From positions 1-11,318 of the forward strand of contig CALVVW010000046.1 in NCBI GenBank assembly GCA_944364005.1: a stretch of DNA of 11,318 nucleotides. The letters are read 5' to 3'. Position 1 is the stretch's first letter; every line of letters starts with the position of its first letter. Origin of the DNA: an uncultured Bacilli bacterium. GTDB lineage: Bacteria; Bacillota_I; Bacilli_A; RF39; UBA660. A program made the translations under genes and the position numbers. The notes beneath the pieces were generated by a model. The model had not been told where the DNA came from. It made no database searches and worked only from the letters and a program-made list of their open reading frames with translations. This document shows positions 6,440 through 11,318 of this stretch, in pieces.

Positions 6440-6482
6440 TTCGACAAATGATGACAAAAAATTCGTTCGACAAAATTCGACA
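6440..6482 (-). promoter_or_regulatory. Spo0A binding region: three perfect 0A boxes
   Basis: The heptamer TGTCGAA, a perfect match to the Spo0A box TGNCGAA, occurs three times on the minus strand at 6482-6476, 6472-6466 and 6446-6440. All point toward the STAS-sigF operon. The first two are 10 bases apart, on the same helix face, and the third is 26 bases further on. Spo0A activates spoIIA in known endospore formers, so this is expected to switch on the operon at sporulation onset. No convincing SigH -35/-10 pair was seen. Confidence 0.85.
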
Positions 6483-6510
6483 AAAAAACTACTAGCTTGT
6501 TGCTAATAGT
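6482..6510 (-). terminator. Rho-independent terminator of the 155-residue hypothetical gene
   Basis: On the minus strand, ACTATTAGC (6510-6502) pairs with GCTAGTAGT (6496-6488, one G-U) around AACAA. Seven T residues follow (6488-6482). It abuts the first Spo0A box and insulates the spoIIA-like operon from upstream transcription. Confidence 0.85.
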
Positions 6511-6520
6511 TTCTTCTCTC

Positions 6521-6988
6521 TTATTTTTTTATAAATTGTAATGGCTTTGGTGTTATCATTTCTTTTACACCACCTGGAAGTTGTGTTAGTACTTCTTTTT
6601 CTTTTGTTTCTAGTACTCTTTTTCCTAATTCATCAGAATACTTTAGTCCAAAACTTTCAACATTTTGTCTTACTTGATTAAGATAAGATAATTTTTCCTG
6701 TGGAGTAAGTAGGTTTAAATCTTTTAACTTAAGTTCTGTTGTTTGTTGTTTCATTATTCCAGGAAATTTTTGCATATAGCTAACGCCTGCTTTAAGTTCT
6801 GTCAGATTTTGATCCGTATATCCTGTTCCTAAGAATGGACTTGCATAGTAGGCATTGCCTTCTGGTTCTAAAATTGCTAGTACTTGGTCTTCTTCATTAA
6901 ACATGTAAGTTCTATCTTTTCTGTTTAGTACTTGATCAAATCCTAATAGAAATAATTCTGTTAAATTCCTTTCTTTTTCTTGTCTCAT
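6521..6988 (-). CDS. Hypothetical protein upstream of the spoIIA-like operon
   Basis: A 155-residue protein I do not recognise. It has no signal peptide or membrane segment and is probably cytosolic. Residues 1-45 form a short charged helix followed by strands with an acidic NEEDQ turn. The middle is rich in Tyr and Gly (46-60), 85-130 look helical with many Lys and Glu, and the end is Pro-rich (PGGVKEMITPKP). It has no nucleotide-binding motifs of a GHKL kinase, so it is not a displaced SpoIIAB. Start is ATG 6988 with GGAAGG at 7000-6995. It has its own promoter (7020-7048) and terminator (6482-6510), so it is a separate transcript from the sporulation operon. Confidence 0.8.
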   Translation of the reverse strand: MRQEKERNLTELFLLGFDQVLNRKDRTYMFNEEDQVLAILEPEGNAYYASPFLGTGYTDQNLTELKAGVSYMQKFPGIMKQQTTELKLKDLNLLTPQEKLSYLNQVRQNVESFGLKYSDELGKRVLETKEKEVLTQLPGGVKEMITPKPLQFIKK

Positions 6989-7019
6989 ATATTACCTTCC
7001 CCTTTCCTATGTGCGATAT

Positions 7020-7048
7020 ATTATAACAAAAATTAAGAAAAAAAGCAA
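7020..7048 (-). promoter_or_regulatory. Promoter of the 155-residue hypothetical gene
   Basis: On the minus strand, TTGCTT (7048-7043) is followed by a 17-base spacer and a perfect TATAAT (7025-7020), with a TG one base upstream making an extended -10. The predicted start near 7013 suits the ribosome site at 7000-6995. Confidence 0.65.
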
Positions 7049-7097
7049 GGATAAGGTCATTATTTAGCTAATTTTAAAGTACAAGAATAATCTATTT

Positions 7098-7901
7098 TTA
7101 GGTTTCTTCTTTAAATTTTTTCATTACTGGTACAAATCTTTCAATAAATTTGTATTCATCACGGTCTTTGATATATAAAAATCCTAGGATAGAAAATACT
7201 AAGGCACCAATAAAGTTTACAATTAAGTCTTTCATTGTATCTATAATTCCTAAATCAAGATAACCGTTTTCTATTGTTGTTACCTTTTTATTGTTGTTGC
7301 TATAGATTTCTGTTTTGTTTATATTATCTATTATTACAGGATCATTTTTATTTTCTTTGTTTAATTCTACTGATGATATTTTCTGTACAATTCTATCTTT
7401 TTGCATATCTAGGTTTAAATATCTGTCTGCTGCAAACTCTCCAAATTCCCAAAGGACTCCTATGGTCATGGAAAAGCAGAAAGCTACTAAAGCAACAAAA
7501 ATCGGAGTCATTTTAATATGAAATCGTTCTGTTCTGTTTAATATATCTATTAGAGAAAATCCTACAGCTGCAGCTAGAAAACCATTTAATGTATGTAACA
7601 TGGTATCCCAGTGTTTAAATATTCCGTAGAAATTTTGAATTTCTCCTAATATTTCTGCAGCATAGATAAATAAATATACAATAATTTCTAATGTTGTTGG
7701 TAGTTTTACTTTAAAAGTTCTTGAAACTATTGTTGGAAGTGTAAATAAAATTAAGGTTAAAAAGCATAGTGCTACAGCGTGCCAGTTGCCTTTTAGAGCT
7801 TGTTCTACCATACATACAATTACTAGAAATCTTAATACTAAATATACAGTAATATTAATACGATGTTCTTTTTTTGTTTGATTCTTTTTCGTTTCTGACA
7901 T
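7098..7901 (-). CDS. DUF2238/YjdF-like integral membrane protein
   Basis: A 267-residue membrane protein with about seven hydrophobic stretches: roughly 16-32, 40-58, 70-86, 104-121, 132-150 and 225-244, with a weaker one near the start of the conserved core. Landmarks typical of DUF2238/YjdF proteins are HWDTMLH (97-103) followed by a Gly-rich helix, LWEFGEFAAD (150-159) and GIIDTMKDL (218-226). A polar loop at 165-212 separates the last two. The family has no assigned reaction. The frame is open to an ATG at 7937, but ATG 7901 has AAGGAG at 7913-7908, six bases away and overlapping the stop of the lipid kinase. That start avoids overlap with the kinase gene and is chosen. The tight link suggests one transcript with the kinase. 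No clear terminator follows. Confidence 0.8.
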   Translation of the reverse strand: MSETKKNQTKKEHRINITVYLVLRFLVIVCMVEQALKGNWHAVALCFLTLILFTLPTIVSRTFKVKLPTTLEIIVYLFIYAAEILGEIQNFYGIFKHWDTMLHTLNGFLAAAVGFSLIDILNRTERFHIKMTPIFVALVAFCFSMTIGVLWEFGEFAADRYLNLDMQKDRIVQKISSVELNKENKNDPVIIDNINKTEIYSNNNKKVTTIENGYLDLGIIDTMKDLIVNFIGALVFSILGFLYIKDRDEYKFIERFVPVMKKFKEET

Positions 7902-7911
7902 CTTATACTCC

Positions 7912-8832
7912 TTACTCTTCAAATAATTTTTTTGCATTTGTTTTTGGTATTAGCATTTTTACTTTTTGATCTACTTTAAACTTAAATGTTAAATTTGGAG
8001 ATAGATACTCTTCTCCATCGATACACCAAGATGTTTTTGGTCTATCTAAAAATTCTATTTCAAAATCGTTAGTTTGATAGTAAGTAATTCCTGGTACTTC
8101 TTTTACATCTTTCATAGTTACTTGAACTAACATTCTTAGAATATCTGCTTTTGTTTTTGGATTAGCTAGGGCTACTTCAAACATATTATCATCCATTTTT
8201 ACATCATAATAGATATCATCTACTCCGGCAACACGGGATGAGTTCGTAATAAAGAAAAATGAATACTCTCCTTCATGTTCTACTCCGTCTACTTTATATC
8301 TGATATGATAACGATGAATACTATTTTTCAATTGCCTTAGACCATACAGAATATAAGCAATTTTTCCATATTTCTTTTTTAAGTCTCTAGGAGTACTATA
8401 AGCCATATCAATATAATCTCCAAGACAAGCAACATATACAAATGGAGTATTATCTATATAACAAATATCTACTTTTTTTCTTACACCATTTAATAATAGT
8501 TCTAAATCTTTTTGATAATTTTTGGTATATCCATACATATTAGCAACATCATTGGTAGTTCCCATGGGAAGATTAGCTAATGTTAATTTATTTTCTCTTT
8601 TTAGATTTCCTGTTACTACTTCATTTAAAGTTCCGTCTCCTCCGGCACTGATTACTAAATCTACATCATCATCTAATTCTTCAACAATTCTTATCGCATC
8701 TCTTTTGGCTTTGGTGTATCTTATTTCAGCATCATATCCGTGTTTTCTTAATATGTCATAAAATTCCTTTTTGCTACCTAGACTTTTTACTTTCCCACTT
8801 TCTGGATTCATAATAATGATACATTTTTTCAT
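7912..8832 (-). CDS. Diacylglycerol kinase family lipid kinase
   Basis: A 306-residue DAGK-catalytic-domain protein (DgkB/YegS/BmrU type), near the normal family length. These soluble enzymes bind the inner membrane face and phosphorylate diacylglycerol or related lipids with ATP, recycling lipid released by lipoteichoic acid or glycan modification. Visible motifs are the nucleotide loop GGDGTLNEV (64-72), LPMGTTND (88-95) and IDGE (271-274), whose Asp272 corresponds to the proposed general base. All key residues are present, so it should be active. Two ATGs are close together: 8838 is only two bases from GAGGAG (8846-8841), while 8832 is eight bases away and is preferred. The DUF2238 gene follows with no room for a promoter. 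The exact lipid substrate cannot be told. Confidence 0.92.
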   Translation of the reverse strand: MKKCIIIMNPESGKVKSLGSKKEFYDILRKHGYDAEIRYTKAKRDAIRIVEELDDDVDLVISAGGDGTLNEVVTGNLKRENKLTLANLPMGTTNDVANMYGYTKNYQKDLELLLNGVRKKVDICYIDNTPFVYVACLGDYIDMAYSTPRDLKKKYGKIAYILYGLRQLKNSIHRYHIRYKVDGVEHEGEYSFFFITNSSRVAGVDDIYYDVKMDDNMFEVALANPKTKADILRMLVQVTMKDVKEVPGITYYQTNDFEIEFLDRPKTSWCIDGEEYLSPNLTFKFKVDQKVKMLIPKTNAKKLFEE

Positions 8833-8856
8833 GGTCATCGCTCCTCGATATAACTT

Positions 8857-8885
8857 ATTATATCACATTGTAGTCATATTAGTAA
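8857..8885 (-). promoter_or_regulatory. Promoter of the lipid kinase-DUF2238 pair
   Basis: On the minus strand, TTACTA (8885-8880, 3/6) is followed by a 17-base spacer and a perfect TATAAT (8862-8857). TGA directly before it gives an extended -10. The predicted start near 8850 is just ahead of the ribosome site at 8846-8841. Confidence 0.6.
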
Positions 8886-8908
8886 TATTATACTTCAGAA
8901 CTACTCTT

Positions 8909-10042
8909 TTATGATTTTACTGTATCAAGTTTTTGCAACTTATTTAACCAGGAATAGTATTTTTGTCTGATTTTTGTTGGAATTTTTCTATTATATATCC
9001 AATGAAATATTAATTGTCTTATCCATTCTATTAGTGATGCTGTAAAATAGATAGCAAAAGATACGATAAAAATATAGAGAATAAAGCTATAATTTGAAAC
9101 TGGTCCATTATCTATTCTTAACCATTGATATAGTACTCCTCTCATCAATGGATTGTCATGTACTAGGTAAATTCCTAATGTTAATGTTGCTAAGTTGTTA
9201 ATTATTTTACTTCGTATATTTAATGTTTCAAAGAATAATACAAAGGCTACTGTTTGTACTATTACTATTGGATTACTATAGGCTCTACTCATTAACATTA
9301 AATTGTTTGTTATTTCGTTTATTAAACTATTCACATTATTTAATGACTGAGATGATCTGTAAATTATATAATTTAATATTGCACAACTAAAAAATATTAT
9401 TATACAAACTACTTGTTTAGAATATTTTTTAAATATAGCAAGTTCTTCTATTGGGAATTTTCTTAGGTAACCGCCTATTAAATATAAATAGATAAAGTGT
9501 TGTACAGTCAAACCATTGTTACTAAAGCCTTGTTCTCCTGTAAGATATGGAATTATAGATAATAGAACTGTTAATATGATTAATAGGTAATTATATTCTT
9601 TTTTATTTAATCCTTCTATTAGTTTATTTAAAAATGGACTCAGTAAATATATCGCAATATAGAATTTAACAAACCAGTAGGAATCTGTAATATCTATAAT
9701 GAAAACTTGTTTTAGAAATTCTACTTTTGATAATGATATTGCTCCTATACTAGTTAATATTATTACAATTATTACTCTATAAAACCAGTCAGCATTGATA
9801 AGTGACCAAATTTTTGATTGTTTAAACTTACTTTTAGATTGAAAGTATCCTGATATTAATACATAAGAATTCACATGTACTATCGTTATAAATAACAACA
9901 AATGTAATATCATGGTTATTTTAGGATTTGTGCTATTTTCTATTACATGACCATGTATTATTGTATGATATAGTACAATGAAAAACATGGATACTATTCT
10001 AAGAAGTTCAAAATTCGATTTTCTGGTTGTTTTTTCCTGCAT
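8909..10042 (-). CDS. Acyltransferase family 3 membrane protein
   Basis: A 377-residue polytopic membrane protein with about ten hydrophobic segments, the usual size and shape for acyltransferase-3 (OafA/WecH-like) enzymes. These move acetyl or other acyl groups onto surface sugars, teichoic acids or exopolysaccharide. The N-terminal signature NFELLRIVSMFFIVLYH (10-26) carries the family's conserved Arg15 and the presumed catalytic His26. GGGAGG at 10052-10047 fixes the ATG at 10042. It is transcribed from its own promoter, divergently from the membrane-protein/phosphoglycerol-transferase operon. The acceptor cannot be told; the neighbouring phosphoglycerol transferase makes an envelope polymer a reasonable inference. 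No strong hairpin terminator was seen after it. Confidence 0.9.
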   Translation of the reverse strand: MQEKTTRKSNFELLRIVSMFFIVLYHTIIHGHVIENSTNPKITMILHLLLFITIVHVNSYVLISGYFQSKSKFKQSKIWSLINADWFYRVIIVIILTSIGAISLSKVEFLKQVFIIDITDSYWFVKFYIAIYLLSPFLNKLIEGLNKKEYNYLLIILTVLLSIIPYLTGEQGFSNNGLTVQHFIYLYLIGGYLRKFPIEELAIFKKYSKQVVCIIIFFSCAILNYIIYRSSQSLNNVNSLINEITNNLMLMSRAYSNPIVIVQTVAFVLFFETLNIRSKIINNLATLTLGIYLVHDNPLMRGVLYQWLRIDNGPVSNYSFILYIFIVSFAIYFTASLIEWIRQLIFHWIYNRKIPTKIRQKYYSWLNKLQKLDTVKS

Positions 10043-10067
10043 ATTTCCTCCCTTATTTTGCTATTTC

Positions 10068-10096
10068 ATTTTAACACTTCTTGTGAATTTTGTAAA
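10068..10096 (-). promoter_or_regulatory. Promoter of the acyltransferase gene
   Basis: On the minus strand, TTTACA (10096-10091, 5/6) is followed by a 17-base spacer and TAAAAT (10073-10068, 5/6), with TGT before it giving an extended -10. The predicted start near 10061 suits the ribosome site at 10052-10047. Confidence 0.7.
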
Positions 10097-10112
10097 TTCT
10101 TTACTGTTTTTC

Positions 10113-10141
10113 TATCAAAAGTTACTATTTTGTGGTATAAT
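10113..10141 (+). promoter_or_regulatory. Promoter of the membrane protein/phosphoglycerol transferase operon
   Basis: A perfect TATAAT (10136-10141) is preceded by TGG, making an extended -10. The -35 at 17-base spacing (TATCAA, 10113-10118) is weak. The predicted start near 10148 gives a leader of about 35 bases that holds a palindrome and a strong ribosome site. Confidence 0.65.
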
Positions 10142-10154
10142 ATGGATGTTATTT

Positions 10155-10166
10155 TCCCTATAGGGA
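10155..10166. repeat. 12-base perfect palindrome in the operon leader
   Basis: TCCCTATAGGGA is its own reverse complement. It lies just after the predicted transcription start and just before the GGAGG ribosome site (10171-10175). It could be an operator half-site pair, but it has no loop, so it is a poor RNA hairpin. It may also be chance. Confidence 0.4.
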
Positions 10167-10182
10167 GTTTGGAGGAAGTTAG

Positions 10183-10608
10183 ATGTTTTTTATTTGTATA
10201 TTTTTACCAGCTATTATTTCAGTTATTATTGATGAAAAAATTAATCATTCAAGGAAAACTATTCGTGATTTAGTACTCATGTATGGTGGATATTTATTTA
10301 TTATTACCCTATTTATGAATACTATTTTTTGTGTTATTGAAAGTGATGTATGGTTTTATAATAATGAAATTTTTACTTATCAATTTTGTACAAAATATAT
10401 GTGGATTAGCTTTATTATCTCTATTATTTTACCATATATTAGTAAATGTTTTAGAGGAGCATTTTCTATTAATGTTGAAATTAAGAACTTAGAAAAAGAA
10501 AAGATAAAAGATGAGAAAAAAGAAATTGAAGTAAAGGGTGTAAGCAATGAAAAAAGTAGTGCCAAAGAAAAAAGTAAAAAGCAGAAAAGTACTAAGAAAA
10601 GTCGTTAA
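10183..10608 (+). CDS. Small membrane protein with a Lys/Glu-rich tail
   Basis: A 141-residue protein I do not recognise. Hydrophobic segments at about 1-16, 33-52 and 72-90 look like three membrane spans. Residues 98-141 are almost entirely Lys, Glu and Ser and form a charged, probably cytosolic tail. GGAGG at 10171-10175, seven bases before the ATG, is a strong start signal. Its last 62 bases overlap the start of the phosphoglycerol transferase gene in another frame, so the two are co-transcribed and probably translationally linked. A partner or accessory role for the transferase is inference from position only. Confidence 0.8.
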   Translation: MFFICIFLPAIISVIIDEKINHSRKTIRDLVLMYGGYLFIITLFMNTIFCVIESDVWFYNNEIFTYQFCTKYMWISFIISIILPYISKCFRGAFSINVEIKNLEKEKIKDEKKEIEVKGVSNEKSSAKEKSKKQKSTKKSR

Positions 10609-11318
10609 AATATTTTTAGTTTTTCTATATTTACTTCTTTTATCAATTTCTTTTATATTAATTTTTGGAACTAACTGGGCTATTAGTAATTATGGATTTG
10701 ATTCTTTTAATCAGATTTTATATACCTTAAACTCGTCTGTTACTAAGGCTGGAGATGGCGTTGTTGAGGATTTTATATCTAGTAATGTTATTATTCCTGT
10801 ATGTCTTATTTTAGGTATATATATTATTTATAGAATTATTAAATATATTTTTAGAAATTCTAATTTTATTTGGGATATTGGGGTATTTCATAAAAAAATA
10901 TCTAATATTAAACTAAAGAAGATTGGAAAAGTGATTTTTACGATATTTCCTATTTTCTTACTTATTTTTTCTATTTGTTATACGATGAGTAGATTATATA
11001 TTTTTGATTATCTTATTTCTAGTTCTAAAACTTCAGATTTTATCAAACTAGAATATGTGAATCCCGAAGATGTGAAGATTACCTTTCCTAATAAAAAGCG
11101 TAATTTAATTTATATTTATTTGGAGTCTATGGAAAATACTTACGCTAATGAGGCTAACGGAGGATATTTTAATATTAATTACATTCCTGAATTGACAAAA
11201 ATAGCGAAAGAGAATCTTAATTTTTCCTATACTAAGAAAATGGGTGGTGCTGTTCCTTTATATGGTACTACTTGGACTACTGGAGCCATTGTTGCATCTA
11301 CTGCTGGTGTTCCTATTA
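10547..11318 (+). CDS. Phosphoglycerol transferase, sulfatase fold (OpgB/LtaS-like), partial at window end
   Basis: An open frame that runs off the window after 257 codons. The N-terminus is very basic (MKKVVPKKKVKSRK), followed by membrane segments at about 21-41, 80-100 and 127-147. The start of an extracellular alkaline-phosphatase/sulfatase-type domain follows: NLIYIYLESMEN (186-197), with Glu193 as likely metal ligand, and GAVPLYGTTWTTGAIVAS (234-251), where Thr244 after Trp243 is the likely nucleophile. The WTxG...S.xGxP arrangement resembles OpgB/MdoB more than classical LtaS. Such enzymes transfer glycerol phosphate from phosphatidylglycerol to a surface glycan or polymer and release diacylglycerol. 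An in-frame TAA at 10541-10543 and GGGTG at 10536-10540 fix the ATG. It overlaps the upstream gene by 62 bases. Confidence 0.88.
   Translation, partial: MKKVVPKKKVKSRKVLRKVVKIFLVFLYLLLLSISFILIFGTNWAISNYGFDSFNQILYTLNSSVTKAGDGVVEDFISSNVIIPVCLILGIYIIYRIIKYIFRNSNFIWDIGVFHKKISNIKLKKIGKVIFTIFPIFLLIFSICYTMSRLYIFDYLISSSKTSDFIKLEYVNPEDVKITFPNKKRNLIYIYLESMENTYANEANGGYFNINYIPELTKIAKENLNFSYTKKMGGAVPLYGTTWTTGAIVASTAGVPI

Noticed and set aside
6389..6457. Longer STAS protein starting at TTG 6457
   Set aside because: It would extend into the third Spo0A box, and ATG 6388 has a strong ribosome site and the family's length.
6521..6988. A diverged or displaced SpoIIAB
   Set aside because: No N-box or glycine-rich ATP motifs of the GHKL fold are visible.
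7028..7097. Terminator after the DUF2238 gene
   Set aside because: Only a short TTAGCTAA palindrome is present, with no T run; not enough to call.
7902..7937. Longer DUF2238 protein starting at ATG 7937
   Set aside because: No ribosome site there and it overlaps the kinase gene; ATG 7901 has AAGGAG at the right distance.
10547..10608. Programmed -1 frameshift at the A-rich overlap (AAAAAAG)
   Set aside because: The downstream gene is in the +1 frame, not -1, and has its own ATG with a ribosome site and an in-frame stop just before it.
1..11318. CRISPR arrays, insertion sequences, tRNA or rRNA genes, attachment sites
   Set aside because: No spaced direct repeats, transposase motifs or structured RNA genes were seen on either strand.

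Overview
The window is very AT-rich, with short intergenic gaps, Shine-Dalgarno sites, TAA and TGA stops, and a block of endospore genes (a Spo0A-box promoter region, a SpoIIAA-like protein, SigF, SpoVAC-SpoVAD-SpoVAE). This points to a spore-forming, low-GC Bacillota. It may be one of the deep gut lineages related to Erysipelotrichia or RF39-type Bacilli, but the genus cannot be told from the sequence alone. Trp is read from TGG and TGA ends two genes, so the code looks standard.

Layout. 1-360 (+): a small RNHCP-type zinc protein closed by a strong hairpin terminator. 348-1119 (-): an unrecognised coiled-coil protein. 1118-3734 (-): a short-chain dehydrogenase, then the spoVA genes in transcription order spoVAC, spoVAD, spoVAE, translationally coupled by start/stop overlaps. 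3778-5352 (-): a secreted thioester/CnaB-like surface protein with its own promoter and terminator, interrupted by an in-frame TAG. 5376-6482 (-): a two-gene spoIIA-like operon (STAS protein plus SigF) preceded by three perfect Spo0A boxes. 6482-7048 (-): an unrecognised 155-residue protein with its own promoter and terminator. 7098-8885 (-): a diacylglycerol-kinase-family lipid kinase followed by a DUF2238/YjdF-like membrane protein. 8909-10096 (-): an acyltransferase-3 membrane protein. 10113-11318 (+): a divergent operon of a small membrane protein overlapping a sulfatase-fold phosphoglycerol transferase (OpgB/LtaS-like) that runs off the window end.

How the genes work together. The centre of the window is the classic spoIIA-spoVA neighbourhood of endospore formers: forespore sigma factor, then the dipicolinate-uptake channel. 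Two things differ from the textbook. No spoIIAB gene lies between the STAS gene and sigF (only 9 bases separate them), and the SpoIIAA-like protein has lost the phosphorylated serine and the conserved aspartate used with the SpoIIAB kinase. SigF control in this organism is therefore probably rewired. A thioester/CnaB-type surface-protein gene sits between the two sporulation units. The flanking genes (lipid kinase, DUF2238 protein, acyltransferase, phosphoglycerol transferase) look like envelope and lipid functions.
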